From Chloroflexi bacterium GWB2_49_20 (GTDB lineage Bacteria > Chloroflexota > Anaerolineae > Anaerolineales > Villigracilaceae): a stretch of DNA of 64,000 bases. The notes under the pieces were generated by a model. That model saw only the letters and a program-made list of their open reading frames with translations, was not told the origin of the DNA and did no database searches. The number at the start of each line of letters is the position of its first letter. Position 1 is the first letter of the stretch. The stretch is taken from positions 62,001 through 126,000 of the forward strand of contig MGMF01000026.1 in the NCBI GenBank assembly GCA_001796335.1, read 5' to 3'. The translations under genes were made by a program, and so were the position numbers. Of this stretch, positions 28,472 through 37,574 are shown one piece after another.

Positions 28472-29386
28472 TTCCGTTCTGGAAAGTGTACAGGCAATAT
28501 GTGCCGCAAGGTGGGCATTGTTCAATAAAAGATCAATATTGGTCTTTAATGTTGCTCCATTGGTTAATTTGGTTAATCGGGATAGAAGATAAGGGGTCAA
28601 TGCCTGCCCATGAATATTCTTCTCTTCTGCTTCCTGTTGAGCCTGTTCGATAGCTGAATTGATTTTTTGCGCAGATATGGCTGATGCGGCAGGAGGGGGC
28701 AATGTAACCAGCACTGCACTTTGAAACCCAAGCAACCAGTGTGATAAAGCAAATTCCACAATTTCTTCAGGTGAATCCAGGCGTGCGCTGACCGGTAAAC
28801 CACTTCCGGATGAATAAAAAGCCGGAAATTCATTGGTTTGATAACCAATAACCGGTACGCCTTTAGTTTCCAGTACTTCAAGTGTTGCCGGTAGATCCAG
28901 AATCGCTTTTGCACCTGCGCAAACGACAATCATGGGAGTTTGGGATAAGGCTGATAAATCGGCTGATATATCAAAATTAGAATGCGGGTGGACTCCACCT
29001 ATGCCACCGGTGGCGAAAACTTTGATCCCGGCTTTATTGGCTACAAATAGGGTGCCTGCAACCGTCGTACCTCCAAATTCTTTCTTTACGATGGCGGTTG
29101 CGAAATCACGATGACTGATCTTGCGGACATTTTTCTCTTGTACCAGCTTTTCCATCTGGTTTTTGGTTAAACCTACATGGATGCTTCCGTCAAGGATGGC
29201 AATGGTGGCAGGGCAAGCGCCCTCGGCGTGAATGGTTGCTTCCATGCCAAGTGCCAATTCCAGATTCTTGGGATACGGCAGACCATGAGTGATAACGGTG
29301 GATTCAAGGGCAACCAGTGGTTTGGAGGAGTGTAATGCCTGTTCAACCTCGACGGAATATACAAAGTTGGGTAAAGTTGTTGTCAT
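28457..29386 (-). CDS. psuG: Pseudouridine-5'-phosphate glycosidase
   Basis: 309 residues from MTTTLPNF. The longer frame to 29536 runs into the neighbouring promoter and lacks family similarity. Signature segments are ALESTVITHGLPYPKN, GGTTVAGTLFVA, FATGGIGGVH and VIGYQTNEFPAFY. The enzyme splits pseudouridine 5'-phosphate into uracil and ribose 5-phosphate during RNA turnover. The kinase PsuK is not adjacent. It is followed on the opposite strand by a thioesterase gene that overlaps by 15 bases. Confidence 0.94.
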   Translation of the reverse strand: MTTTLPNFVYSVEVEQALHSSKPLVALESTVITHGLPYPKNLELALGMEATIHAEGACPATIAILDGSIHVGLTKNQMEKLVQEKNVRKISHRDFATAIVKKEFGGTTVAGTLFVANKAGIKVFATGGIGGVHPHSNFDISADLSALSQTPMIVVCAGAKAILDLPATLEVLETKGVPVIGYQTNEFPAFYSSGSGLPVSARLDSPEEIVEFALSHWLLGFQSAVLVTLPPPAASAISAQKINSAIEQAQQEAEEKNIHGQALTPYLLSRLTKLTNGATLKTNIDLLLNNAHLAAHIACTLSRTESTFN

Positions 29387-29460
29387 GATAATTATTATAA
29401 CTTCGGATCTGTTAAAAATAAAACGATTTAGAAATTTCGGACCTGCTTCGTCCAGCCAGG

Positions 29461-30150
29461 ATGAATAAGAAAATGGATGCCATCGAAAATAAAAACAAAT
29501 TGCGAGTGGATTTTCACTGTCATTCTTTATATTCAAGAGATTCTTTAACCAAGCCAGAAACCCTGGTAAAAATATGTCTCCAAAAAAGACTGGATCGGAT
29601 TGTTATAACGGACCATAATACAATTCAAGGAGCCCTTGAAGCCTATCGTTTGGATCCAACCCATGTGATCGTCGGAGAAGAAATTATGACTGCAAGCGGA
29701 GAAATATTGGCTGCATATGTAAAAGAATACGTCCCGGCTGGTCTTTCTCCGCAAAAGACCATCCAAATTTTGCGGGATCAGGATGCATTTATCAGCATTT
29801 CCCACCCTTTTGACCATATGCGAAAAGGAAGCTGGAACAAGGGTGACCTTTTGGCAATTCTGCCAATGGTGGATGCGATCGAAGGATTTAATGCCAGGAG
29901 TATGGTTCCGGATGCAAACCAGAAGGCCATGTTATTCGCAAATGAACATGGCCTGGCAATGACTGCCGGATCGGATGCACACGCTGCTTTTGAAATGGGC
30001 ATGGCAACGATCTGCTTGGAACCGTTTGAGAATGTGGACGAACTGAAAAAGAATATTGGCAAGGGGACAATGTCTGCAAAACAATCTCCCTGGTGGGTGC
30101 ATATACTCTCGCTATATGCCAAATACCACAAAACCCACTCAAAGGGTTGA
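29461..30150 (+). CDS. PHP-domain phosphoesterase
   Basis: 229 residues. PHP motif I is VDFHCHSLYSRDS (HxH), motif II VITDHNTI, then EEI, ISHPF and the last metal site TAGSDAH. Members hydrolyse phosphate esters such as nucleoside 3',5'-bisphosphate or 5'-3' nucleic acid ends with a trinuclear metal centre. Substrate unknown. It is the last core gene before tRNA-Leu. Confidence 0.88.
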   Translation: MNKKMDAIENKNKLRVDFHCHSLYSRDSLTKPETLVKICLQKRLDRIVITDHNTIQGALEAYRLDPTHVIVGEEIMTASGEILAAYVKEYVPAGLSPQKTIQILRDQDAFISISHPFDHMRKGSWNKGDLLAILPMVDAIEGFNARSMVPDANQKAMLFANEHGLAMTAGSDAHAAFEMGMATICLEPFENVDELKKNIGKGTMSAKQSPWWVHILSLYAKYHKTHSKG

Positions 30151-30183
30151 CGTATTCGTGGGTTTGGGTAGAATCATAACCAC

Positions 30184-30267
30184 GGGGCGGTGGCGGAATA
30201 GGCAGACGCAGTGGACTTAAAATCCACCGGCCGCAAGGCTGTGAGGGTTCGACCCCCTCTCGCCCCA
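30184..30267 (+). tRNA. tRNA-Leu (anticodon UAA)
   Basis: Acceptor arms GGGGCGG (30184-30190) and TCGCCCC (30260-30266) pair, with discriminator A at 30267 and no encoded CCA. The anticodon stem GTGGA/TCCAC encloses the loop CTTAAAA with anticodon TAA at 30218-30220. A long variable arm (CGGCCGCAAGGCTG region) and the T arm GAGGGTTCGACCCCC complete a class II tRNA. The 3' half recurs in degraded form at 52174-52243. Confidence 0.97.
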
Positions 30268-30309
30268 TATATAGATTATTAAGGCATTTTCTGGCGAAAT
30301 ACCCCATAT
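30230..30309 (+). repeat. Left copy of the tRNA-Leu 3'-end direct repeat (putative attL)
   Basis: The 3' end of tRNA-Leu plus about 42 bases of downstream flank recurs in the same orientation at 52174-52243. Hand alignment gives 24 of 26 matches (30230-30255) and 34 of 44 (30266-30309), with a 10-base gap for 30256-30265. This is the arrangement left by tyrosine integrases that use a tRNA 3' end. Confidence 0.7.
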
Positions 30310-30636
30310 TTGGGGGTGTTCGGCGAGAAAAAAATTCTAAAGAATCCTCCGGCTGTCGATTTCATAAAGGACACTGAGGATTTCTTTATTTAGTATACAA
30401 CAAAAAACTAATCAGTTGGTAATTTCTATAAAGAAAATACAACAAGCATATCAAAAAATATTATTGTTATTGCGATCTCGAACTGATAATACAGGCTCAT
30501 CCATTTTTTAAAAGGTCATTAGAATGGTGCTCATGCAGCTTTGAATAAAAGCAAGATGGATTGGTGTTATATTTGACGATATTTAAAGAGGATTTCAAAA
30601 AAGATTAATAATAAATTCTGCAACAAAGAGGGTTTC
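30310..30636. other. AT-rich spacer at the left edge of the island
   Basis: Between the tRNA-Leu repeat and the F420 oxidoreductase gene. No gene, integrase remnant or clear promoter was found. Confidence 0.5.
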
Positions 30637-31320
30637 ATGGTTGAAAATACCAAATCACAAAAGATAGCGATAATTGGCGGTACAGGAAAGGAAGGCAAGG
30701 GATTGGCTTATAGATGGGCAAAAGCCGGTTATGAAATCATTATTGGCTCTAGAAATCCATCCAAAGCGCTTGAAGTAACCGATGAAATAAGGAAGATGAT
30801 TCCCAGTGATATTATTATCCAAGGTATGTCCAATGAACAGGCTGCTCGATATTGCCAGATTGCAGTCTTAACTGTCCCTTACTCTGCACACCGGGCGACT
30901 CTTGAAAGCATAAAAGACTTTCTTACAGGAAAATTATTGATTGACGTGACAGTTCCTCTTGTGCCGCCCAAAGTATCCAAAGTTCAGATGCCACCCGAAG
31001 GAAGTGCAGCCCAGGAAGCACAACTTATTCTCGGTAATTTAGTCCAATTGGCAGCTGCCTTCCAAAATATTTCTTATGAAAATCTGGTCGAAGGGCCACA
31101 GGGTTGTGATTGTGATGTACTTGTCACGGGTACCAGCAAAGAAGCACGCAATATGACTCTTGTAATGGTAAAAGAGGCAGGCTTTAATGGCTGGGATGCA
31201 GGACCCATTGAGAATTCAGTTGTACTTGAAGGTTTAACTAGCATATTGATAGGAATCAACCAGAAATATGGATCCACTCATGCCGGTATTCGGATTACAG
31301 GTGTGTTAAAAAACGAATAA
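30637..31320 (+). CDS. npdG: F420H2:NADP+ oxidoreductase (NADPH-dependent F420 reductase)
   Basis: 227 residues, the usual length. The N-terminal Rossmann motif IAIIGGTGKEGKGLAYRWAKAGYEIIIGSRNPSKA is the family signature, with the GSR segment that binds the NADP 2'-phosphate. It moves hydride between F420H2 and NADP in the cytoplasm. In the island it would connect the Mer-like LLM enzymes to NADPH. GAGGG lies before the ATG. cofC follows in the same direction after a 268-base gap, so they may have separate promoters. Confidence 0.92.
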   Translation: MVENTKSQKIAIIGGTGKEGKGLAYRWAKAGYEIIIGSRNPSKALEVTDEIRKMIPSDIIIQGMSNEQAARYCQIAVLTVPYSAHRATLESIKDFLTGKLLIDVTVPLVPPKVSKVQMPPEGSAAQEAQLILGNLVQLAAAFQNISYENLVEGPQGCDCDVLVTGTSKEARNMTLVMVKEAGFNGWDAGPIENSVVLEGLTSILIGINQKYGSTHAGIRITGVLKNE

Positions 31321-31588
31321 TAGGCACAATATTTTTCCATTTAAAATCTCCACTTGACCAGTAAGTTGATGGCAGAATGATCGGAACCTCGATTATGACA
31401 TGATTTTCTTTTTCAACAGATTTTGGTCTTGATTTACAAGGTTAACCAAGACATTGACAAAATAGGAAAGAGATAATTCAAGTCATTTTTTCTTACTAGA
31501 ATTGAAATCTTCGTTGTTTTAGACAAACATACAGGCTTATTATATAGAAGCTATCTGCACGTATTCATATGGATGTAAAATCAGGAAA

Positions 31589-32209
31589 ATGATGATTTAT
31601 GCAATTGTCCCTGTAAAGTCATTTCAAATGGGTAAGTCTCGCCTAGCGAGTACCATGTCTGTCGAAGATCGCATCAAATTGAATACGAGGTTATTAGAAC
31701 ACACAGTAAGGACACTGGTATCTATAAAGAGTATAGGTCAGGTTTTTGTTGTCAGTCAGGATTCCAATGTTCTCAAAATTGCAAGAGATCTTGGAGCAAA
31801 AGATATAGTGGAAAAAGGTATTCCACACCTGAATTCAGCTTTAACCAGAGCCACAACCTTAGCTCAAAAAGATTCAATAAGCGGAGTGTTGATTCTTCCG
31901 GTCGATATGCCATTGTTTTCTGAGAAAGACATTCTGCCATTAATTATTCTAGGCGAGAATCCTCCGGTTGTTGTGATTTCTCCAGACAAGTACGAAGATG
32001 GCACAAATGCTCTTCTCATATCACCTCCGGGACTAATGGGGTACGATTTTGGCCCAGGTTCATTTGAAAGGCATTGCTGCCAGGCCAAACAGGCTGGTGC
32101 AAGGCTCGAAATTGTAAGAACACCATCTTTGGCATTTGATCTTGACAACCCGGAAGATCTGCAATTGCTTTCAGAAGAGAACTCAATATGGCTAGAATTT
32201 ATCCATTAA
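31589..32209 (+). CDS. cofC: 2-phospho-L-lactate (or phosphoenolpyruvate) guanylyltransferase CofC
   Basis: 206 residues. AIVPVKSFQMGKSRLAS is the CofC N-terminus, followed by the ILPVDMPLFSEKDI metal site and the FGPGSFERHCCQAKQAG block. CofC makes the GDP-lactate-type precursor that CofD joins to the Fo chromophore of F420. ATG at 31589 or 31592 may be used; AGGAAA lies just upstream. It is the only F420 biosynthesis gene in the island, so the others must be elsewhere. It converges on the amidohydrolase at 32244. Confidence 0.9.
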   Translation: MMIYAIVPVKSFQMGKSRLASTMSVEDRIKLNTRLLEHTVRTLVSIKSIGQVFVVSQDSNVLKIARDLGAKDIVEKGIPHLNSALTRATTLAQKDSISGVLILPVDMPLFSEKDILPLIILGENPPVVVISPDKYEDGTNALLISPPGLMGYDFGPGSFERHCCQAKQAGARLEIVRTPSLAFDLDNPEDLQLLSEENSIWLEFIH

Positions 32210-32243
32210 AAACATTCAATCTGTTTTATTAACGTTACATGAA

Positions 32244-33557
32244 TTAAATAACATTCCATAAACGCTGAGCATTTTCAAATACTGACTTGCGAAGTTGAGT
32301 GATATCCGAATTTTCAACCTTGTAATCTTTGACAAGTAACCTACCTGAGACAAGAACTGTCTCTACCCAGTTCTGACTCCCATATAAAATCAGTTGATCG
32401 TAGAGATTCCATGTTTCAAGAGATGTAGGTAATTGCGGGAAGATCAACTGCAGATCGGCCTGCCAACCAACCTCAATCCTGCCGATTTTCTCCAAACCCA
32501 GAACCTTTGCCCCTCCTTCGGTTGCCAGGTACCAGACGAGATCGGCTGGCATCACACGAGGATCTTGCTGATTTGCTTTGTGGATCAAAAAAGCTCCACG
32601 CATAATATCGAAGAAATCATCAATATAACCATCACTACCCAAACCCACGGTGACCCCGGCTTTTAACAACTGCGGAACCGGAGCGATCCCGCCTCCAACT
32701 TCACAGTTGGATAGAGGCATATGTGACATGCGAATGCCTCGCTTTGCAATCAGAGCTATTTCTTTTGCATCCAAGTGTACGCATTGGGAAGCCAACATAT
32801 TAGACCCTGCAACACCCAGGTAATCGTAGTAATGGATTGGTCGCATACCAAAATTTACCAACGCCTGATCGGGTTCATAAGATCCTTCTGAACAGTGCAT
32901 ATGCACACTTACACCAAGGTTGGTTGCCATTAAAAAAGCTTTTTGAATGAAGTCAGCAGAGCAAGAAAATGTGGTATGGAAGCACATCATGCCAGAAAGG
33001 AGGCCGCCGGTTTTCTGGCAACTGACAATAAAATCCACATTCTCTTGTAAGCCCTTTTGGCCATTTTCAGGGCTGGAACGTTCAGTTGCTTCAAAAGAGA
33101 GAATACCTCTTAGCCCTAAATTTCGCACAATTACCGCCTGGGCTTCCAAACAACCTGGCAAAGCATTAGGTGCTTCGAGGCAATCGTAAAAAGTTGTCAC
33201 TCCACCCCGAACCATCTGGGAACATTGGTAGGCCGTGGCTGCCTCGATCATTGGTTGATCAAGACGATCTTCCACATTTGGCCACCAAAAATCTTGAAGA
33301 AAAGGCCAGAAACCTTCTGGGGCTTTATCCAAGGGGATACCGTGAGCCAGAACGCCATAAAGGTGTGTATGGGTATTAACAAAGCCGGGTGAAAGTATCC
33401 TGCCATTCGCTTCCAATACCTCGTCTTGTGGGTATTTATTACACAAATCTGCATTTGGGGCAACGTCGCTGATCTTATCATTAAGGATGCGCACTCCCCA
33501 ATTAGGTCGTGGTGCTTCTTTACCCTGGACGATTAACCAACTTGGAAGGATTATCAT
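32244..33557 (-). CDS. SsnA/cytosine-deaminase-like amidohydrolase 1
   Basis: 437 residues, an amidohydrolase TIM barrel flanked by a beta sandwich. Metal ligands: H63 and H65 (NTHTHLYG), the His of HMHCSEG, the His of QCVHLDA and the Asp of LGSDGY. The subgroup with a single metal and a CSE/GSD pattern contains deaminases of guanine, cytosine, 8-oxoguanine and triazines, and SsnA of the E. coli purine cluster. It is the last gene of a minus-strand operon after the Mer-like oxidoreductase and the hydantoinase, which suggests successive steps on one nitrogen heterocycle. The reaction could be deamination or dechlorination-type hydrolysis. Confidence 0.85.
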   Translation of the reverse strand: MIILPSWLIVQGKEAPRPNWGVRILNDKISDVAPNADLCNKYPQDEVLEANGRILSPGFVNTHTHLYGVLAHGIPLDKAPEGFWPFLQDFWWPNVEDRLDQPMIEAATAYQCSQMVRGGVTTFYDCLEAPNALPGCLEAQAVIVRNLGLRGILSFEATERSSPENGQKGLQENVDFIVSCQKTGGLLSGMMCFHTTFSCSADFIQKAFLMATNLGVSVHMHCSEGSYEPDQALVNFGMRPIHYYDYLGVAGSNMLASQCVHLDAKEIALIAKRGIRMSHMPLSNCEVGGGIAPVPQLLKAGVTVGLGSDGYIDDFFDIMRGAFLIHKANQQDPRVMPADLVWYLATEGGAKVLGLEKIGRIEVGWQADLQLIFPQLPTSLETWNLYDQLILYGSQNWVETVLVSGRLLVKDYKVENSDITQLRKSVFENAQRLWNVI

Positions 33558-33599
33558 AAAAAGACTCCGATAATAATTATTAGCATTAATATAATAGTA

Positions 33600-35009
33600 T
33601 TAGATTTGTGATTCTCTAATATTCTTATTACTCCATAGGTCTTCTACCCAGCGTGGCATGAATTGTCCGGAACCTAATTGTCCTGTAAATTTTCCTTCTT
33701 CAGAAATAACATCACCACGGAGCAAGGTCATAACCGGATAGCCGTGTAATTGAAAACCCTGATACGGTGTGTAATCCACATGCTCATGAAGCATAGTAGA
33801 TGAAAGCACAACTTTACGATTCGGGTCAAAAACAACGATGTCTGCATCTGAACCTGGTAAAAGAGATCCTTTCTGGGGATAAAGTCCAAAAATACGCGCT
33901 GGATTGGTTGAACATAAATCTACCCATTGATTGACCGATATGCGTCCAGCCCGGACACCAAAAGTATATAGTAATGCCAAACGCGATTCAATTCCTGGCA
34001 GACCAGAAGGAATCTTGGTAAATACGTCTTGTCCAAGATCCTTTTGCCCGAAATAGTTGAATGGGCAATGATCCGTTCCTACTGATTGAAGGGTGTCTTC
34101 TGAAAGAGCCTTCCATAGCTGTTTGTTATCAAATTCCGTTCGGAGGGGAGGGGAGCATACAAATTTAGCGCCTTCAAAATCCGGCCTCTTGTATTCTGCT
34201 TCTGTAAGTAGCAGGTACTGAGGACATGTTTCGCCGAATGCGATTACACCGTTTCCCTGGGCTCGAGCCAATTCCTCGACGCCATCGGCAGTTGAAATGT
34301 GAACGATATAAATGGATGCATGGGCAACTTTAGCAAATGTAAGAACTCGATGGATCGCTTCACTCTCTGCACTAGCAGGTCGTGAAACAGGATGGTAAGC
34401 TGGATTTGTTTTTCTGGCCGAGACAAGCTGATGGGTTATATGTTCGATGATGGCGTCATTCTCAGCATGCACTAGTGTTAGACCACCTAATGTTCCAACA
34501 GATTCCAAGACTTTTAGCATGGCAGCATCGTCTAATTTAAAACCAGCATAGGTCAGGTAAGTTTTAAAAGATGGACAACCATGGGCGATTACTCCAGGCA
34601 ATTGGGCAATCGTTTCAGCCAACCCATCCCGTACGGTCATATGCAGGCCATAATCGATGGCTGCTTTTCCATTTGCTTCCATCTCACGAGATATCAAGGC
34701 TTGCAGCAAGGGTTGGCCAGGTTCAGGTTCGATAAAATCAATAATGGATGTGGTTCCCCCGCAAGCTGCAGCGATCGTACCACTTGCCCAATCATCGCTT
34801 GAGCGAGTTGCTCCAACAGGCATGTCGAGGTGAACATGCGGATCCACAGCACCTGGTAGAACCAACTTACCAGTAGCATCAATATTCCGTGCTCCAATTA
34901 GGTTTTTACCTATTTCAGCGATCTTGCTTTCAGAGATTCCAAGGTCAGCAACAAGATTCTCATTAGGAAGCACCAATGTTCCATCGTGAATAACAAGATC
35001 AAAATTCAT
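33600..35009 (-). CDS. Dihydropyrimidinase/hydantoinase
   Basis: 469 residues, the usual length of D-hydantoinases. Metal ligands H58 and H60 (DPHVHLDMP), the bridging carboxylysine candidate K149 in GCPSFKTYLTYAGF, LVHAEND, IVHIST and the Asp of GTDHCPF are all present. The family opens cyclic ureides such as dihydrouracil, hydantoin or dihydro-oxopurine fragments to N-carbamoyl amino acids. It lies between a Mer-like F420 oxidoreductase (45 bases upstream) and an amidohydrolase (42 bases downstream). A knotted transcarbamylase encoded 5 kb away could use the N-carbamoyl product. Confidence 0.92.
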   Translation of the reverse strand: MNFDLVIHDGTLVLPNENLVADLGISESKIAEIGKNLIGARNIDATGKLVLPGAVDPHVHLDMPVGATRSSDDWASGTIAAACGGTTSIIDFIEPEPGQPLLQALISREMEANGKAAIDYGLHMTVRDGLAETIAQLPGVIAHGCPSFKTYLTYAGFKLDDAAMLKVLESVGTLGGLTLVHAENDAIIEHITHQLVSARKTNPAYHPVSRPASAESEAIHRVLTFAKVAHASIYIVHISTADGVEELARAQGNGVIAFGETCPQYLLLTEAEYKRPDFEGAKFVCSPPLRTEFDNKQLWKALSEDTLQSVGTDHCPFNYFGQKDLGQDVFTKIPSGLPGIESRLALLYTFGVRAGRISVNQWVDLCSTNPARIFGLYPQKGSLLPGSDADIVVFDPNRKVVLSSTMLHEHVDYTPYQGFQLHGYPVMTLLRGDVISEEGKFTGQLGSGQFMPRWVEDLWSNKNIRESQI

Positions 35010-35054
35010 GGTTACCTCACCTTATTAATATGAACCAGATCATTATCAAATCAC

Positions 35055-36077
35055 CTAGAATCCGTCAGCAAAGGCATCTACGAGTGGCCGGATATCCAAC
35101 ATCAGCGGGAAAAGGATTGGACAGGTTACCCCTGCGTCCACATATTCGCGGACTTTCGCTCGACATTCTGCAGATGTACCGACTGCCATCAATCCACGTA
35201 CCACTTCATCCGGGATGACATGGCTGGCTCGGACGTAATCTGCTTCGGTGGCTGGCCAACTCACAATTTTTTGTACTTTTTCAAGTAATTCATCACTTAC
35301 GCCGCTTGCCTTCATGATGTGAGGTTCGGTTGCCAGGTAGTATGCTACAAGTTTTTTGCCTTCCAGCATTGCTGCTTCGGGATCTTCGTCTGAGAGGGAA
35401 CAGGCGAGTAGTTCGGGACGGTCAATTTGAGCAAGAGTCTTTCCTGCTTTCCTGGCTCCATTCTCTACCAGGGCAACTGCCCTCTTGATATAGTCAACCG
35501 AAACGACATAGTTCAGGACAACCCCATCAGCGATTTCTCCTGCCAACTCCAGCATTTTATCACCCGTGGCACCAATGTAGATCGGTATATCGCGAGGAGA
35601 TTTATCTCCGTAGGCCACATCCAACGATACCCTATCGAGATGAACAAATTCGCCTTGATAGGTCACTTCTTCCATTGTGAAAAGCTTGCGAATGGATTCT
35701 ATGTTTTCTCGCATCGCTTGGAGGGGTTTGCGACGCTCTACGCCGACCCGGCTGGCAATAGGTTCCCACCATGCGCCAAGACCTAACATAAGACGTCCTT
35801 TCCCATTCACTTTTCCCCCCAGTTCCCACATCGAACTCCATGTAGCTGCGATAACAGCCGGATTTCGTGTCCAGATGGGCAAAACACCAGAACCAAATTT
35901 CATCCGTTTTGTGATAGCTAGAAATGCACTCATCATGACCACGCAGTCGCGTGCCAGGCGAGTATCTGCCTGCCATATCTCACTGAAACCTCGCTCCTCA
36001 GCGTATCGGACGATATCCAACTCAGATTGTATCTCGTGCTTATCCTGTAAGTATAAAGCAACTCTCTGTGACATCAT
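35055..36077 (-). CDS. LLM-class (Mer-like) F420-dependent oxidoreductase 1
   Basis: 340 residues, a luciferase-like TIM barrel. The segments [38 protein letters not shown] and [26 protein letters not shown] match the methylene-tetrahydromethanopterin reductase (Mer)/F420-dependent group rather than FMN luciferases. It is the first gene of the minus-strand operon with the hydantoinase and amidohydrolase and is transcribed divergently from the XRE-AOR operon. It could reduce or oxidise the heterocycle with F420, or act on a folate-bound one-carbon unit; sequence alone does not decide. GGAGG precedes the ATG on the minus strand. Confidence 0.85.
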   Translation of the reverse strand: MMSQRVALYLQDKHEIQSELDIVRYAEERGFSEIWQADTRLARDCVVMMSAFLAITKRMKFGSGVLPIWTRNPAVIAATWSSMWELGGKVNGKGRLMLGLGAWWEPIASRVGVERRKPLQAMRENIESIRKLFTMEEVTYQGEFVHLDRVSLDVAYGDKSPRDIPIYIGATGDKMLELAGEIADGVVLNYVVSVDYIKRAVALVENGARKAGKTLAQIDRPELLACSLSDEDPEAAMLEGKKLVAYYLATEPHIMKASGVSDELLEKVQKIVSWPATEADYVRASHVIPDEVVRGLMAVGTSAECRAKVREYVDAGVTCPILFPLMLDIRPLVDAFADGF

Positions 36078-36235
36078 TTGCCTCCTGGCAGGTTTGGATC
36101 TTGACTTTTATAAGTCATATATGTTGAAAAACCTGATTTTTATCAAAAAATTAATTTGTAGCATGATTTCATGTTGTAAAGTAAGGAACAACAAAATCTA
36201 CCGTTCTTATCAATTTTGGGTCGATAATTTGCTTA

Positions 36236-36263
36236 ATTATGACCGTTTCCTAGCGTTTGTCAA
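36236..36263 (-). promoter_or_regulatory. Promoter of the oxidoreductase-hydantoinase-amidohydrolase operon
   Basis: On the minus strand, -35 TTGACA (36263-36258) and -10 CATAAT (36241-36236) are 16 bases apart. The -35 box lies in the left arm of the 9-bp inverted repeat shared with the divergent promoter. Confidence 0.7.
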
Positions 36264-36298
36264 GTATTGATTAACAATTTGATAACTGCTACTTGACA
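36258..36298. promoter_or_regulatory. Putative operator: 9-bp inverted repeat spanning both divergent -35 boxes
   Basis: TGTCAAGTA (36258-36266) and TACTTGACA (36290-36298) are perfect reverse complements, with centres 32 bases apart, about three helical turns. Each arm contains the TTGACA of one promoter. A third copy, TACTTGACA, is at 40957-40965. The XRE-cupin protein encoded just downstream is the obvious candidate to bind. Confidence 0.65.
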
Positions 36299-36320
36299 TG
36301 TTGCCTTTTGGAATTATAAT
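36293..36320 (+). promoter_or_regulatory. Promoter of the XRE-ferredoxin-AOR operon
   Basis: Both hexamers match the consensus exactly: -35 TTGACA (36293-36298), 16-base spacer, -10 TATAAT (36315-36320). The XRE start follows about 60 bases after the expected start of transcription. Confidence 0.8.
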
Positions 36321-36388
36321 CCAATAAATTAAATTTAAGGTTATTATCCACAATTTATCTAATTAACGGTTTTAGATTGGGTGAATTT

Positions 36389-37009
36389 ATGATGAGTAAA
36401 TCGCATACCAGCCACGCGATAAGGCAAAGCAGGCAAGAGCTAGGCCTGAGTTTGCGTGAGTTGGCTCGCCGCACAAACCTGACAGCATCTTTCCTCTCTC
36501 AGGTTGAAAACGGAAAAACCAATGTATCTCTTGATTCATTACGACGTATCTCAGAGGCTTTAAATGTTTCGATACTTACATTGATTCCAAGTCAGTCTAT
36601 TACTGATCGAGATGAATCAACGATTGAAAGTACTACCGTAGATGAAATCAGTTTTAAGCGAAAGGTTTATTCACCAGTAGTCCGGAATGATGCGCGTGTT
36701 GAGCTTACACTCCCAGGGCACGGTATAACCTACCAATTATTAACCCAAGATTTAAATAGAAAAATGGAAGCGATTTTAGGTTGTCTTGATCCGGGAAGCG
36801 GAAATATTGCCAGACCATTGCGCGAACCTACCGAAGAATTTATCTATGTTCTTTCTGGAAAGCTGTTGGTTGAATTGGAATCGGGAGAGTCTATACTTAT
36901 GGCCGGCGACTCGATCTATTTTGAAGGATTATCTCTCCATCGATTGGAATGCGCCTCACAAGATGAACCAGTTCGATGGATTTCGGTGTTCACTCCGGCG
37001 GTTTTCTGA
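36389..37009 (+). CDS. XRE-family regulator with C-terminal cupin domain (1)
   Basis: 206 residues from the ATG at 36389, with GGGTGA just upstream; a TTG at 36377 is possible. HTH_3 at about 5-60 (LGLSLRELARRTNLTASFLSQVENGKTNVSLDSLRRISEALN) is followed by a cupin (about 120-200, REPTEEFIYVLSGKLLVELESGESILMAGDSIYF). Such regulators sense small molecules bound in the cupin. It leads the ferredoxin-AOR-MoaD-transcarbamylase operon and is flanked by the divergent promoter with the 9-bp inverted repeat. It probably controls both operons. Confidence 0.9.
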   Translation: MMSKSHTSHAIRQSRQELGLSLRELARRTNLTASFLSQVENGKTNVSLDSLRRISEALNVSILTLIPSQSITDRDESTIESTTVDEISFKRKVYSPVVRNDARVELTLPGHGITYQLLTQDLNRKMEAILGCLDPGSGNIARPLREPTEEFIYVLSGKLLVELESGESILMAGDSIYFEGLSLHRLECASQDEPVRWISVFTPAVF

Positions 37010-37037
37010 TGAGTTATTACTTTATGATAGGTTGCTC

Positions 37038-37574
37038 ATGTTGATCAAGGTTAATCCTGAATTGTGTACGGGATGCAGGGCTTGCGAAGAGTTCTGTAGT
37101 ATCAATCAGGAAGGGTTAATAAATCCGGAATTATCAAGAATACATGTCTATAAGGATTATGTTAATAATATTTTTTTGCCCATTTTGTGTGTGCCTTGCT
37201 CTGAAAAACCTTGTATTTCAGCTTGTCCAGAAGAACAAGCTATTATTTTGGATAAGAACACAGGAGCAGTCATTATTCAGGAGGAATTTTGCACGGGATG
37301 CAGCAAATGTATTCGAGCTTGTGAAATAGGCGCTATCGGATTCCTAAAACAAAAAGGGCGAGGTAAGAAAGAAAAAGCGGTTGCCGTCAAATGTAACCAA
37401 TGCAATGGTGACCCTTGGTGTGTAAAAGTCTGTGAACCGCAAGCTCTTCAATATATTGAATCAAACTCTGAAATGGACGGACAAGTAATATTTGATCAGC
37501 TCTGTTCAGATTTGTCGCAATTGGATCCGAATTTTTATGGAACTGGGATTGGGAGGGGGATTCGAAAAAAATGA
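37038..37574 (+). CDS. Polyferredoxin, four [4Fe-4S] cluster electron-transfer subunit of AOR 1
   Basis: 178 residues from the ATG at 37038, 28 bases after the XRE stop. The longer open frame back to 36786 lies inside the XRE gene and has no similarity to the family. Cysteine groups: CTGCRACEEFC, CVPCSEKPCISAC, CTGCSKCIRAC and CNQCNGDPWCVKVC, which give four clusters as in HycB/AorX-type proteins. It should carry electrons from the aldehyde oxidoreductase to ferredoxin or another acceptor. Its stop overlaps the AOR start by 4 bases (ATGA), supporting a tight complex. Confidence 0.9.
   Translation: MLIKVNPELCTGCRACEEFCSINQEGLINPELSRIHVYKDYVNNIFLPILCVPCSEKPCISACPEEQAIILDKNTGAVIIQEEFCTGCSKCIRACEIGAIGFLKQKGRGKKEKAVAVKCNQCNGDPWCVKVCEPQALQYIESNSEMDGQVIFDQLCSDLSQLDPNFYGTGIGRGIRKK

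Noticed and set aside
36786-37037. 84-residue N-terminal extension of the polyferredoxin
   Set aside because: It lies out of frame inside the XRE gene, and the ferredoxin motif starts right after the ATG at 37038.
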